A stretch of DNA of 64,000 nt from contig NZ_MTHD01000003.1 of NCBI RefSeq assembly GCF_001956855.1, forward strand, positions 186,001-250,000. Direction: 5' to 3'. This document shows, one piece after another, positions 8,464-17,826 of this stretch. Source of the stretch: Azonexus hydrophilus. GTDB lineage: Bacteria; Pseudomonadota; Gammaproteobacteria; Burkholderiales; Rhodocyclaceae. The position numbers and the translations under genes are program-made. The first letter of the stretch is position 1. Every line of letters starts with the position of its first letter. The notes under the pieces are model-generated. The model was not told the origin of the DNA and did no database searches. It saw only the letters and a list, made by a program, of their open reading frames with translations.

Positions 8464-9329
8464 TTGCAGCGCGCGCCCTGTTCGATCCAGCGCAGCAGGA
8501 TGCGCGTGTTCGGGTGATCGCGGTCCTCGGTCGGCGAAATGCCAGGCGGCATGCGGTCTTCGACCAGGTGCTGGAACAGGCTGCTGGCATCCGGATTGCC
8601 GGGAATGACGATCTTGGTCGCATTGTTCACGCCCTTGGCTACCGAGTCGGCGCCGAGCATGATGCCCTCGTAGGTGCTCAGGTCCAGCTCGTGGAAGCTT
8701 GGCGGCTCCTGGTTCGACATGTGGCAGGTCGTGCAGGCGGGGGTGTCGGGGGCGAAGGCGCCATCCCTGGCAAACAGCGGCAGGACGTTTTTCCGGAAAT
8801 GAGCGCTGTTGACCGCACCATCGGCAATCCACCGGCGAACCGTGGCGTAAGCCGGGTTGTCGCCGGAAATCGAGAAGGAAACGCCGAGCGGCATGCGGTT
8901 GTTGCGCAGGCGACGGCCGAGAATGTGCTTCGAACCTTTCTCGCCGGGCTGGAAGATGGGCCGTGAAGGCGCCTCGCGCGAGCCGGCGCGGATGCCTTCG
9001 CAAGTCGACAGGTTGAGGCCGCGATAGCTGTGCGCCGGATTGCCCGACGAATGGCAGACGATGCATGCAGGCCCCTGGCCGAAAGCGTTCGGCGTGCGCA
9101 TCAGCGTGGCGACGTAATCGTAGGGAATCGGAATGTCGCGGCCGAGAATCAGTGCGCCGACCGCCGCGTGGTCGCCCTCCAGCTTCACCTTGCCGTCGCG
9201 CAGATCTTGCAGCCATTTGTGATTGAGCGTAGTCGGCAGCGTCGTGTCCGCCAAGGCCAGCATGCTGCCCAGAGCGAGCAGGCCGGCCAGCAGTGTTCGG
9301 GTACAGCGTGAAAGGATTGCAGTGTTCAT
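8460..9329 (-). CDS. Periplasmic diheme c-type cytochrome
   Basis: A 289-residue protein with a signal peptide (about 1-27) and two haem-binding motifs, CIVCH near residue 89 and CTTCH near 200. Each half ends in the same layout, RMPLG...[11 protein letters not shown] and RMPPG...[10 protein letters not shown], so the protein is an internal duplication of one haem domain with candidate Met ligands. It lies between a sensor kinase (ATGA overlap) and a PQQ-like propeller, suggesting a periplasmic electron-transfer pair. Family name and partner are not certain. Confidence 0.8.
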   Translation of the reverse strand: MNTAILSRCTRTLLAGLLALGSMLALADTTLPTTLNHKWLQDLRDGKVKLEGDHAAVGALILGRDIPIPYDYVATLMRTPNAFGQGPACIVCHSSGNPAHSYRGLNLSTCEGIRAGSREAPSRPIFQPGEKGSKHILGRRLRNNRMPLGVSFSISGDNPAYATVRRWIADGAVNSAHFRKNVLPLFARDGAFAPDTPACTTCHMSNQEPPSFHELDLSTYEGIMLGADSVAKGVNNATKIVIPGNPDASSLFQHLVEDRMPPGISPTEDRDHPNTRILLRWIEQGARCN

Positions 9330-10729
9330 GATGAGTCCCCCTGATTGAATTCCGTATCCTTGCCCGCCGGCAGCCAGAGGCGGGCGCGCAGGCCGCCGAG
9401 CGGCGAGTCGAGCAATTCCAGGTGACCACCATACAGGCTGGCGAGTTCGTCGACAATCGACAGGCCGAGGCCGGAGCCGGCCACTTTCTCGTCGCCGCGC
9501 CGGCCGCGTTGCAAAAGGTTCGGCCGATCTTCCGGGGCGATTCCCGCGCCGTCGTCGTCAATGTCGATACGCAGCCGGGTGTCTTCCCGGACGGCGCTGA
9601 CGTGGATGCGTGAGCCGGCCCATTTGCAGGCGTTGTCGAGCAGGTTGCCGAGCATTTCCTGGAGGTCCTGCGCCTCGCCGCGAAAAACCAGCGGCTCGCT
9701 GCCGTCGGCCAGCGTCAGCGTAAGGTCGCGCTCGGCGTGAACCCGCTGCATGACCCGGAGCAAACCTTCGGTCGCCGGGCGGACCGCACACAGCCGGCCC
9801 TGGACCTGGGCGGCAGCGGCGCTGCGCGCGCGCGCCAGGTGATGGTCGATCTGCTGGCGGGCGATGGCGACCTGGCTGCCGACCAGTTCGGCCAGCTCGC
9901 CGGTTTCGCTGGCGGCAGCGTTGGCCATCACCGCCAGCGGCGTCTTCACGGCGTGGGCCAGGTTGCCGGCCTGGCCACGGGCGCGTTCGACAAATTCCGC
10001 ATTGCGCGCCAGCAGCGAGTTGAGTTCATCGACCAATGGCTGAATTTCGGCTGGATGCCGGCCGGCCAGCGTTGCCTGTTCGCCGTCGCGCAGCCGGGTC
10101 AGTTCATCGCGCAGGCGATTGAGCGGACGCAGCCCGGCCACCACCTGGACCACGGCGGCCAGGGCCAGGCCGCCGGCGAGCAGCCCGAGCGCCGCCAGCA
10201 GCAGGCCGCGGAAACGCGCCAGGGGCTCTGCCAGCAGGGTTTCGTCGGCAGCGACGATCAGGCGCAGCGTCAATCCAGGCTGTTCTGCCGGGTGCATGAC
10301 CTGTTCGATCATGCGCAGCGATTCCCCTTTCGGTCCGCTGACGCGATGCTCGTGGCGCTCGCCATCGGCCAGTCGGTCGCGGGGCACGACCAGTTCGCCG
10401 TCCCACAGCGAGCGTGAGCGCAGCAGCGCGACCTGTGCCGTTCCGTCGCCGGTCGTCATGCGGTCGACCTGCCAGTACAGGCCGGAATAGGGGCGCTCCA
10501 GCCGGGGATCGCTGAGGATATGGCTGATTTCCGGCTCGCCGGCTGCGTTCAGCTCCAGGTTGGCGGCCAGCTGGTTGAGATGGGTGGCCAGTTCGGCATG
10601 GAACTGACGCGACAGATGCTGCTCGAACATCGCCTGCAGCATCCAGCCGGCGATGCCGACGGTCGCCACGATCCACACCAGCGTACCGGCCAGCAGCCGG
10701 AAGCGTAGCGAGGTGCCGCCGTCTTTCAT
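9326..10729 (-). CDS. Sensor histidine kinase (PhoQ-like), first two-component system
   Basis: A 467-residue membrane kinase. Helix 1 is at about 8-30, a periplasmic sensor domain follows, helix 2 is near 175-197, then a HAMP segment. The H-box is [13 protein letters not shown], with LLDNACKWA (N-box), DDDGAGI and GSGLGLSIV (G-boxes). The HAxKTPL form is that of PhoQ-type kinases. ATG 10729 overlaps the regulator stop by ATGA and is preferred over GTG 10741. The signal is unknown; the neighbouring PepSY and Met-rich proteins suggest a periplasmic cue such as redox state or metal. Confidence 0.85.
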   Translation of the reverse strand: MKDGGTSLRFRLLAGTLVWIVATVGIAGWMLQAMFEQHLSRQFHAELATHLNQLAANLELNAAGEPEISHILSDPRLERPYSGLYWQVDRMTTGDGTAQVALLRSRSLWDGELVVPRDRLADGERHEHRVSGPKGESLRMIEQVMHPAEQPGLTLRLIVAADETLLAEPLARFRGLLLAALGLLAGGLALAAVVQVVAGLRPLNRLRDELTRLRDGEQATLAGRHPAEIQPLVDELNSLLARNAEFVERARGQAGNLAHAVKTPLAVMANAAASETGELAELVGSQVAIARQQIDHHLARARSAAAAQVQGRLCAVRPATEGLLRVMQRVHAERDLTLTLADGSEPLVFRGEAQDLQEMLGNLLDNACKWAGSRIHVSAVREDTRLRIDIDDDGAGIAPEDRPNLLQRGRRGDEKVAGSGLGLSIVDELASLYGGHLELLDSPLGGLRARLWLPAGKDTEFNQGDSS

Positions 10730-11388
10730 GACGGACAGCACATGCGGTAGCCGAAGCCGCGCACGGTTTCGATCAGGCCGGCGGGCAGTTTCTTGCGCAG
10801 GCGACCGACGAAGACCTCGATGGTGTTCGAGTCGCGGTCGCCGTCCTGCGGGTAGATGTGCTCGGACAGTTCGCTGCGCGAAACGACCTCGCCGCGCCGC
10901 TGCAGCAGGTAGGTCAAGACCTTGAATTCGTGACTGGTCAGCGTCAGCGTCTGGCCGTCGACGCTCGCCTGGGCGCGGCGGATATCCACGCGCAGCGGGC
11001 CGCAGGCCAGTTCGTTGCCGGCCTGGCCGGCACTGCGCCGGATCAGCGCGCGCAACCTGGCCAGCAGTTCTTCCATGTGGAAAGGCTTGACCAGGTAATC
11101 GTCGGCACCGGCATCGATGCCGGCCACCCGCTCATGCCAGTCGCCACGGGCAGTCAGGATCAGCACCGGCATGCCGCGGCCGGCGGCCCGCCAGCGGGTC
11201 AGTACCGACAGCCCGTCGAGCAGCGGCAGGCCGAGATCGAGGACAACCGCGTCGAAATCGGTTTCCATGCCCAGATGCAAGGCATCCTGGCCATTCACCG
11301 CCACTTCAACGACATGGCCTTCGGCGCGCAGCTTGCGGGCGATTTGCAGGTTCAGCGTCGGTTCGTCTTCAACCAGCAATATGCGCAT
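10726..11388 (-). CDS. OmpR-family response regulator, first two-component system
   Basis: A 220-residue regulator. The receiver domain (1-120) has acidic pair EDE near residue 7, phospho-acceptor VLDLGLPLLDG (Asp near 51), TARG and KPF; a winged-helix DNA-binding domain (125-220) ends with ETVRGFGYRM. It is partner to the kinase whose start overlaps its stop. Its own start shares one base with the PepSY stop (TGATG), so all genes from 11726 to 7369 look translationally linked. The target is probably its own operon. Confidence 0.87.
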   Translation of the reverse strand: MRILLVEDEPTLNLQIARKLRAEGHVVEVAVNGQDALHLGMETDFDAVVLDLGLPLLDGLSVLTRWRAAGRGMPVLILTARGDWHERVAGIDAGADDYLVKPFHMEELLARLRALIRRSAGQAGNELACGPLRVDIRRAQASVDGQTLTLTSHEFKVLTYLLQRRGEVVSRSELSEHIYPQDGDRDSNTIEVFVGRLRKKLPAGLIETVRGFGYRMCCPS

Positions 11389-11726
11389 CAGTCCGTCCTC
11401 CCGCGCCGGCCGCCATGGCGACCCTTGATTTCGAGCACGCGACCATCGCGCGCATCGATCAGCAACTTGTTGATGCCGCCATCCCGGCGCAGCATTTTCA
11501 CTTCGTAGAGCCAGCGGCTGTCTTCGTGTTCCAGTTCAACCTCCAGCACCTCGCCGCGATGCTCGCGCTCGATCCGTTCCAGGACCTGGCGCAATGGCAG
11601 GATTTCCCCGGCCATCAGCGCCTGGCGGGCGACTTCATGATCCTGGCGGCCGTCGGCCTGCACCGGTGACAGGCCGATGCAGGCGAGCAGCAATACTGCG
11701 CTCAGGAGGTGTTGGCGGTAACGCAT
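11388..11726 (-). CDS. Periplasmic PepSY-domain protein
   Basis: A 112-residue protein with a signal peptide (RQHLLSAVLLLACIGLSPVQA) and a single PepSY domain: ILPLRQVLERIEREHRGEVL, then YEVKMLRRDG and a C-terminal LLIDARDGRVLEIKG. The start is taken at 11726; a longer frame to 11795 would overlap the upstream gene and lacks a signal peptide. Small PepSY proteins are frequently encoded next to sensor kinases and may modulate them or bind ligands. A paralogue sits at 20208-20615 beside the second two-component system. Confidence 0.8.
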   Translation of the reverse strand: MRYRQHLLSAVLLLACIGLSPVQADGRQDHEVARQALMAGEILPLRQVLERIEREHRGEVLEVELEHEDSRWLYEVKMLRRDGGINKLLIDARDGRVLEIKGRHGGRRGRTD

Positions 11727-11733
11727 CAGCAAC

Positions 11734-12096
11734 TTATTGACGACCGCGGCCGCCACCCATGCCTTGGCCCTGGCCCATACCCATACCCTGACCACCGCCG
11801 CTCATGCCGGGGCCCATGCCGCGTCGCGGCGGCTGTTCCGGCGGTACGGCCGGTAGCGTGACGCCACGCTCCTTGGCGCGCAGCACCATCTGTTCGTGAT
11901 GATTGGCACGCACCGTGGCGCGCTCTTCGTCGGTACGGGCCGCACGCATGGCGTTGCGGTGTTCGACGCGTTCCTGTTCGGTCATCAACTGGCTGCCGAA
12001 AATCGGCTCCGCCGGGGTGTCGACCGCAAAAGCGCTGCCACTGGCCAGGATCAGGCCGGCGGTGACGAAGCTGAGCAACAGATTACGTTGGGACAT
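11734..12096 (-). CDS. Small secreted Met/Gly-rich protein
   Basis: A 120-residue protein with a signal peptide (about 1-25, ending SGSAFA). A charged middle (MTEQERVEHRNAMRAARTDEERATVRANHHEQM) resembles periplasmic helical stress or metal-sensing proteins such as Spy/CpxP. The Gly/Met-rich tail has about eight methionines (GMGPGMSGG, GMGMGQGQG). Met-rich tails often bind Cu(I), which is only a hint here. The start at 12096 has GAAGGAGT upstream. It is the first gene of the operon, 7 bp before the PepSY gene, and diverges from the sulfate-binding protein. Confidence 0.65.
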   Translation of the reverse strand: MSQRNLLLSFVTAGLILASGSAFAVDTPAEPIFGSQLMTEQERVEHRNAMRAARTDEERATVRANHHEQMVLRAKERGVTLPAVPPEQPPRRGMGPGMSGGGQGMGMGQGQGMGGGRGRQ

Positions 12097-12293
12097 GATG
12101 GACTCCTTCTCAAATTGAATGATGTCACAGGCTTGTTCATTCCCCGATTCCTGTTTTACGCCGGTCAACATGAACGGCACCTGAATTCCTGCCGCTTCGA
12201 TTTCGTGCATAAGCTCAGCAGTTTTTCTCGCTTCGTTGCGGCCGGGGCGGCGGCTAAATTTCTTCCACTGCCAAACAACTTGAGGAAACGATC

Positions 12294-13301
12294 ATGAATT
12301 TTCAACCCCTTCGCCGCCTGCTGGCGCTGGCCCTGTTTTCCACCATCACCGGCGTCCACGCCCAATCCGGCGAGATTTCGCTGCTCAACGTGTCCTACGA
12401 TCCGACGCGTGAGCTCTATCAGGCCTTCAATCCCGAGTTCTCGCGTTACTGGAAGGAAAAGACCGGTCAGGTGGTCAGTGTCAAACAGTCGCATGGCGGC
12501 GCCGGCAAGCAGGCGCGGGCGGTCATCGATGGTCTGGAGGCCGATGTCGTCACGCTGGCCCTGGCCTACGACATCGATGCGATCGCCGAAAAATCCGGGA
12601 AGCTGCCGGCAGACTGGCAGAAGCGCCTGCCGCACAATGCTTCGCCCTATACGTCGACCATCGTCTTCCTGGTGCGCAAGGGCAATCCGAAGGCGATCCG
12701 GGATTGGGGTGATCTGGTCAAGCCGGGCGTCGAGGTCATCACGCCGAATCCGAAGACTTCCGGCGGCGCCCGCTGGAACTACCTGGCGGCCTGGGGTTAT
12801 GCGCTGAAACAGGGCGGAGGCGAGGCGGCGGCCCGCGATTTCGTCGGTCGGCTGCTGAAGAACGTGCCGGTGCTCGACACCGGCGCCCGCGGGGCGACCA
12901 ACACCTTTGTCCAGCGTGGCATCGGTGACGTGCTGCTGGCCTGGGAGAACGAGGCTTTCCTGTCGATCAACGAACTCGGGCCGGACAAGTTCGAAATCGT
13001 CGTCCCGTCGGTCTCGATCCTGGCCGAACCGCCGGTTGCCGTGGTCGACGCCGTGGCGAAAAAGCACGGGACCGAGCAGGTCGCCAGGGCCTATCTGGAA
13101 TACCTGTATTCGCCGGTCGGCCAGCAACTTGCCGCGCGCCACTACTATCGTCCGATCAAGCCGGAACTGGCCGATCCACGCGATGTGGCGCGTTTTCCCA
13201 AGGTGAATTTCATCCGCATCGATGATCTGGGCGGCTGGCAGGCGGCGCAGAAGAAGCATTTTGCCGATGGCGGCACCTTCGATCACCTGAACCGCCGCTG
13301 A
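12294..13301 (+). CDS. Sulfate/thiosulfate ABC transporter substrate-binding protein, copy 1
   Basis: A 335-residue periplasmic binding protein with a signal peptide (about 1-23). Family landmarks are [55 protein letters not shown] and [19 protein letters not shown]. It delivers sulfate (or thiosulfate) to CysTWA. It is separated from the transporter genes by a hydrolase and a second binding protein. SD-like GAGGAAA lies before ATG 12294. The two copies differ considerably, so they may have different anion preference. Confidence 0.88.
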   Translation: MNFQPLRRLLALALFSTITGVHAQSGEISLLNVSYDPTRELYQAFNPEFSRYWKEKTGQVVSVKQSHGGAGKQARAVIDGLEADVVTLALAYDIDAIAEKSGKLPADWQKRLPHNASPYTSTIVFLVRKGNPKAIRDWGDLVKPGVEVITPNPKTSGGARWNYLAAWGYALKQGGGEAAARDFVGRLLKNVPVLDTGARGATNTFVQRGIGDVLLAWENEAFLSINELGPDKFEIVVPSVSILAEPPVAVVDAVAKKHGTEQVARAYLEYLYSPVGQQLAARHYYRPIKPELADPRDVARFPKVNFIRIDDLGGWQAAQKKHFADGGTFDHLNRR

Positions 13302-13304
13302 ACC

Positions 13305-13892
13305 ATGAAGCAGCCTGTCCTGATCGTGCCCGGTTACCTCGGCAGCGGCCCGGCGCACTGGCAAAGCTGGCTGGAGCGGCAATTGCCGGAAGCCCGGCGG
13401 GTTGCCGGCATCGACTGGCAGCGTCCCGAACTGGGGCGCTGGGCCGGTCTGGTCGGCGAGGCCATTGACCGGGCCGATGCGCCGGTCTGGCTGGTCGCCC
13501 ACAGTTTCGGCTGCCTGGCCGGGATCATCGCGGCATCGATTCGTCCCGAACGGGTCGCCGGTGCGCTGCTGGTTGCCCCGGCCGATCCCGAGCGCTTTGC
13601 CGACGAGGGCTTTCGTCGTCGCGATGAAGGCAGTGTTGCCCGCTGGTTCCATGACATCCGTTTGCCGTGTCCCAGCCTGCTGCTCGCCAGTACCAACGAT
13701 CCATGGATGAACTTCGCCAGCGCAGCCTATTGGGCCGAGCGCTGGGGCAGTCGTCTGCACTGTCTGGGGGCCGCCGGGCACGTCAATGTCGATTCCGGCT
13801 TTGGCCCGTGGCCTGACGGTCTGGCCATGCTGCGGGCGATGCAGGCGGCGCAGGGCAGTTTCCTGGTCGGCGAACTGGGTAGTCCGATTTAG
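13305..13892 (+). CDS. RBBP9/YdeN-type alpha/beta hydrolase
   Basis: A 195-residue serine hydrolase of the small RBBP9/YdeN family. The opening VPGYLGSGPAHWQSWLE is characteristic. The catalytic triad is readable as Ser in AHSFGCLA (near 67), Asp in STNDPWM (near 129) and His in GAAGHVNVDSGFG (near 158). Substrate unknown. It lies 3 bp after the first sulfate-binding protein and before the second, so it is probably co-expressed with sulfate uptake; a link to sulfur ester use is conceivable but unsupported. Confidence 0.8.
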   Translation: MKQPVLIVPGYLGSGPAHWQSWLERQLPEARRVAGIDWQRPELGRWAGLVGEAIDRADAPVWLVAHSFGCLAGIIAASIRPERVAGALLVAPADPERFADEGFRRRDEGSVARWFHDIRLPCPSLLLASTNDPWMNFASAAYWAERWGSRLHCLGAAGHVNVDSGFGPWPDGLAMLRAMQAAQGSFLVGELGSPI

Positions 13893-13983
13893 CTGTTTCG
13901 GGAATATCAAAATCGTTTTTAATTGGTTTGGATGCTAAAGGCGCTTGCCTACACTGCGTCATCCACTCAATCGGGAGATTTGC

Positions 13984-15000
13984 ATGTCGAATTCCAACGC
14001 ACCCGGCGCGATCCTGCGCCGTACCTTCGCCGCACTGTCCTTCCTCGCGGCCGGCACGGCCTTTGCCCAGAGCACCCTCCTCAACGTCTCCTACGACGTC
14101 TCGCGCGAGCTGTACAAGGAAATCAATCCGGCCTTCGTTGCCGCCTGGAAGAAGCAGGGCGGGGCCGACATCACCGTCAACCAGTCGCACGGCGGCTCGT
14201 CGAAGCAGGCCGGTTCGGTGATCGGCGGACTGGAAGCCGATGTGATCACGATGAACCAGTCGCCGGACATCGACATCCTGGTCGAGCGCGGTGGCCTGGT
14301 GGCTGCCAACTGGCGCAAGCAGTTCCCGCATGACGCGACGCCGTACACGACCACCACCGTGTTCCTCGTGCGCAAAGGCAATCCGAAGAACATCAAGGAC
14401 TGGGACGACCTGGTCAAGCCGGGTTACCAGGTCATCGTGCCGAACCCGAAGACTTCGGGCAACGGCCGCTACACCTATATTGCTGCCTGGGGCTTCGCCC
14501 TCGACAAGACCGGTTCCGAGGCCGGCGCCAAGGACTTCGTCACCCGGCTGTTCGCCAACGTGCCGGTGCTCGACGGCGGCGGTCGCGGCGCGACGACGAC
14601 CTTCACCCAGCGCGATGTCGGCGACGTGCTGGTGACCTTCGAGAACGAAGCCATCCTGATCGCCCAGGAACTGGGTAGCAGCAAGTTCGACATTGTCTAT
14701 CCGTCGCTGTCGATCGAAGCCGCCGCGCCGGTGGCCGTGGTCCAGAAGGTTGCCGCCAAGCGCGGCACGGAGAAGGTCGCCAAGGCCTACCTCGACTTCC
14801 TGTACACCCCGGCCGGCCAGGAAATCATCGCCAAGCATGATTTCCGTCCGCGTGACCCGGCGGTGCTGAAGAAGCATGCCGCCAAGTACCCGAACATCCG
14901 CACTTTCACCGTCGAACAGAAACTCGGTGGCTGGGCGGCGGTGCAGAAGGCGCACTTCGCCGACGGCGCCCTGTATGACCAGATCGTCGCGAGGAAGTAA
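13984..15000 (+). CDS. sbp: Sulfate ABC transporter substrate-binding protein, copy 2
   Basis: A 338-residue periplasmic binding protein of the same family as the copy at 12294. The signal peptide runs to TAFA; the core contains LLNVSYDVSRELYKEIN, NQSHGGSSKQAGSVIGGLEA, VPNPKTSGNGRYTYIAAWG. ATG 13984 follows GGGAGA, preferred over 13945. Its stop shares a base with the cysT start (TAATG), so this copy is the one directly coupled to the permease genes. The 91-bp gap before it is AT-rich (around 13903-13930) and could hold a CysB-controlled promoter. Confidence 0.92.
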   Translation: MSNSNAPGAILRRTFAALSFLAAGTAFAQSTLLNVSYDVSRELYKEINPAFVAAWKKQGGADITVNQSHGGSSKQAGSVIGGLEADVITMNQSPDIDILVERGGLVAANWRKQFPHDATPYTTTTVFLVRKGNPKNIKDWDDLVKPGYQVIVPNPKTSGNGRYTYIAAWGFALDKTGSEAGAKDFVTRLFANVPVLDGGGRGATTTFTQRDVGDVLVTFENEAILIAQELGSSKFDIVYPSLSIEAAAPVAVVQKVAAKRGTEKVAKAYLDFLYTPAGQEIIAKHDFRPRDPAVLKKHAAKYPNIRTFTVEQKLGGWAAVQKAHFADGALYDQIVARK

Positions 15001-15836
15001 TGACCGCAACAAGAACCTTCCGCGTGTTGCCGGGCTTCAATCTGACGCTCGGTTACACGCTGGGCTACCTGTCGCTGCTGATCCTGATCCCGCTGTCGGC
15101 GGTCTTCCTGAAGACCTTCGAAATGGATTGGGCGCGCTTCGTCGAGGTGGTCACGGCGCCGCAGGTCGTCGCCACCTACAAGCTGTCGTTCGGCGCCTCC
15201 CTGCTGGCGGCAGCCATCAACGCGGTGTTCGGCCTGATGCTGGCGTGGGCGCTGGTGCGTTACAGCTTTCCCGGCAAGAAGATCGTCGATGCCCTGGTCG
15301 ATCTGCCGTTCGCCTTGCCCACGGCAGTCGCCGGTATCGCACTGACCGCGCTGTATGCCAAGAACGGCTGGCTCGGTCAGTATCTCGAACCGCTCGGCAT
15401 CAAGGTCGCCTTCACGCCGCTTGGTGTTTTGGTCGCGCTGGTCTTCATCGGCCTGCCGTTTGTCGTGCGTACCGTGCAGCCGATCCTGGAAGATCTCGAT
15501 ACCGAACTCGAAGAGGCCGCCGCCAGTCTCGGCGCGCAACGCTGGCAGACCTTCCGCCACGTCATCTTCCCGATCCTGCTGCCGGCGCTGATGACCGGTT
15601 TCGCGCTGGCCTTTGCCCGCGCGGTCGGTGAGTACGGCTCGGTCATCTTCATCGCCGGCAACCTGCCTTTCGTCTCCGAAATCACGCCGCTGATGATCAT
15701 CACCAAGCTCGAACAGTACGACTACCAGGGGGCGACGGCCATTGCCTCGGTGATGCTGATCTTCTCCTTCATCCTGCTGCTGATCATCAACGGCCTGCAG
15801 GCTTGGACCGCCAAACGCACCGGGAGGGATCGGTAA
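15000..15836 (+). CDS. cysT: Sulfate ABC transporter permease CysT
   Basis: A 278-residue inner-membrane permease with six predicted helices. The cytoplasmic EAA loop reads EEAAASLGAQRWQTFRHVIF near residues 164-183, and FALPTAVAGIALTALYA marks the family. With CysW it forms the sulfate/thiosulfate channel energised by CysA. It starts in TAATG overlap with the binding protein and ends in TAATG overlap with cysW, so the transporter is expressed as one coupled unit. Confidence 0.94.
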   Translation: MTATRTFRVLPGFNLTLGYTLGYLSLLILIPLSAVFLKTFEMDWARFVEVVTAPQVVATYKLSFGASLLAAAINAVFGLMLAWALVRYSFPGKKIVDALVDLPFALPTAVAGIALTALYAKNGWLGQYLEPLGIKVAFTPLGVLVALVFIGLPFVVRTVQPILEDLDTELEEAAASLGAQRWQTFRHVIFPILLPALMTGFALAFARAVGEYGSVIFIAGNLPFVSEITPLMIITKLEQYDYQGATAIASVMLIFSFILLLIINGLQAWTAKRTGRDR

Positions 15837-16750
15837 TGGCCGGCGCAACTACCATGCACCTGGGCGGCCAGGGTTTTGCCAACGACAGCGCTGCCCGCTT
15901 CGAGAACAAGGCAGCGACCAGCGAAACGCCGCTGGTCAAATGGACCATCCTGGCCATTGCCCTGACCTTCTTCACCATCTTCCTGCTGATGCCGTTGATC
16001 GCGGTGTTTGTTGAAGCCTTCCGCAAGGGCTGGGAAACCTACGTCACCGCGCTGGTCGATCCGGACGCCCTGTCGGCGATCAAGCTGACCCTGCTGGCGG
16101 CGGCCGTTTCGGTGCCGCTCAACCTGGTCTTCGGTGTCGCGGCAGCCTGGGCGATCGCCAAGTTCGAGTTCCGCGGCAAGCAGTTCCTGATCACCCTGAT
16201 CGACCTGCCATTCTCGGTCTCGCCGGTCATCGCCGGTCTGGTCTTCGTGCTGATCTTCGGCGCGCAGGGCTGGTTCGGTAGCTGGCTGATCGACAACGAC
16301 ATCAAGATCATCTTTGCCGTGCCGGGCATCGTGCTGGCCACCGTCTTCGTCACCTTCCCCTTCATCGCCCGCGAACTGATCCCGCTGATGCAGGCGCAAG
16401 GCAAGGAAGAGGAAGAGGCGGCCGTGGTCCTCGGCGCCAAAGGCTGGCAGGTGTTCTGGCATGTCACGCTGCCCAACATCAAGTGGGGCCTGATGTATGG
16501 CGTGATCCTGACCAACGCCCGGGCGATGGGCGAATTCGGCGCGGTCAGCGTCGTTTCCGGCCACATCCGCGGGCAGACCAACACGCTGCCGTTGCACGTC
16601 GAAATCCTCTACAACGAATACATGTTCTCGGCGGCCTTCGCCGTGGCCTCGCTGCTGGCCTTGCTGGCACTGGTCACGCTGGTCATCAAGAACTGGGTCG
16701 AGCATCAGGCGGCCCGCTCCTATCGAGACACCCAGGAATCCGCATCATGA
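15836..16750 (+). CDS. cysW: Sulfate ABC transporter permease CysW
   Basis: A 304-residue permease, partner of CysT. It has an N-terminal cytoplasmic extension (about 1-35), then six helices. The EAA loop is [20 protein letters not shown], and the motif [20 protein letters not shown] is typical of CysW. The start is ATG 15836, overlapping the cysT stop and preceded by GGGAGGGAT; the longer upstream frame is not needed. Its stop overlaps cysA by ATGA. Confidence 0.94.
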   Translation: MAGATTMHLGGQGFANDSAARFENKAATSETPLVKWTILAIALTFFTIFLLMPLIAVFVEAFRKGWETYVTALVDPDALSAIKLTLLAAAVSVPLNLVFGVAAAWAIAKFEFRGKQFLITLIDLPFSVSPVIAGLVFVLIFGAQGWFGSWLIDNDIKIIFAVPGIVLATVFVTFPFIARELIPLMQAQGKEEEEAAVVLGAKGWQVFWHVTLPNIKWGLMYGVILTNARAMGEFGAVSVVSGHIRGQTNTLPLHVEILYNEYMFSAAFAVASLLALLALVTLVIKNWVEHQAARSYRDTQESAS

Positions 16751-17826
16751 GCATCCAGGTCAAGAACATCCACAAGCAGTTCGGCGCTTTCACCGCGCTG
16801 GACGACATCACCCTCGACTTCCCGACCGGCGAGTTGGTCGCCCTGCTGGGGCCTTCGGGCTGCGGCAAGACCACGCTGCTGCGCATCATCGCCGGGCTGG
16901 AACAGGCCGATTCCGGCCAGGTCCTGCTCGACGGCGACGATGCTTCCAGCACCCATGCGCGCGAGCGCCAGGTCGGTTTCGTCTTCCAGCACTACGCCTT
17001 GTTCAAGCACATGACCGTGTTCGACAACGTCGCCTTCGGCATGCGCATGAAACCGCGCGGTCAACGGCCGTCGGAAGCAAAAATCCGCGACAAGGTGCAT
17101 GAACTGCTCAATCTCGTCCAGCTCGACTGGCTGGCCGACCGCTTCCCGTCGCAGTTGTCCGGCGGCCAGCGCCAGCGTATTGCCCTGGCCCGGGCGCTGG
17201 CGGTCGAACCGCGGGTGCTGCTGCTCGACGAACCGTTCGGCGCACTCGACGCCAAGGTGCGCAAGGAACTGCGCCGCTGGCTGCGCAAACTACACGACGA
17301 GCTGCACATCACCTCGATCTTCGTCACCCACGACCAGGAAGAAGCGCTCGAAGTCGCCGACCGCGTGGTGCTGATGGACCACGGCAAGGTCGAGCAGATC
17401 GGCTCGCCGGAAGAGGTTTACCGTCATCCGGCGACGCCCTTCGTCTATGGTTTCCTCGGCTCGGTCAATTTTTTCCATGGCCGGGTCGATGGTGAGTCGG
17501 TTCTGGTGGGCGAGGATACGCTGCAGCACGAAGCGCATGATTTCGAACACGGTGCCGAGGTGGTCGCCTTTGCCCGGCCGCATGAGCTGGAAATCGACAC
17601 AAATCCGGCGTCGACCGCAGGAATTTCCGCCCGCATCAACCGCATCCTCGCCTTCGGCGTCACCGCGCGGGTCGAGCTCGACGGCATCAACGGCTCAACC
17701 GGCCAGCATTTCGAAGTCGAGATCACGCGTGAACGCGTGCTCGAACTGGCTTTGCAGGACGGACAGGCGGTCCGTCTCGTACCATCCCGCCTGAAGGTAT
17801 TTGAACGCCAAGGAGCGTCCGCATGA
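16747..17826 (+). CDS. cysA: Sulfate ABC transporter ATPase CysA
   Basis: A 359-residue ATPase. Walker A is GPSGCGKTT (about 35-43), the Q-loop [12 protein letters not shown], signature LSGGQRQR, Walker [14 protein letters not shown] and the switch His THDQ. The last third (about 240-359) is the regulatory TOBE-like domain found in CysA/MalK-type importers. It starts in ATGA overlap with cysW and ends in ATGA overlap with cysB. The longer frame from 16483 is rejected because it lies inside cysW. A GTCGACCGCA word lies at 17610. Confidence 0.95.
   Translation: MSIQVKNIHKQFGAFTALDDITLDFPTGELVALLGPSGCGKTTLLRIIAGLEQADSGQVLLDGDDASSTHARERQVGFVFQHYALFKHMTVFDNVAFGMRMKPRGQRPSEAKIRDKVHELLNLVQLDWLADRFPSQLSGGQRQRIALARALAVEPRVLLLDEPFGALDAKVRKELRRWLRKLHDELHITSIFVTHDQEEALEVADRVVLMDHGKVEQIGSPEEVYRHPATPFVYGFLGSVNFFHGRVDGESVLVGEDTLQHEAHDFEHGAEVVAFARPHELEIDTNPASTAGISARINRILAFGVTARVELDGINGSTGQHFEVEITRERVLELALQDGQAVRLVPSRLKVFERQGASA

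Noticed and set aside
7369-9561. A single 730-residue protein covering the propeller and cytochrome region
   Set aside because: The frame runs through the cytochrome gene out of its reading frame. The cytochrome (8460-9329) has a signal peptide and two haem motifs, and the propeller has its own TTG start and signal sequence.
12165-13910. 581-residue minus-strand frame opposite the first sulfate-binding protein and the hydrolase
   Set aside because: Antisense to two genes with clear motifs; shadow composition.
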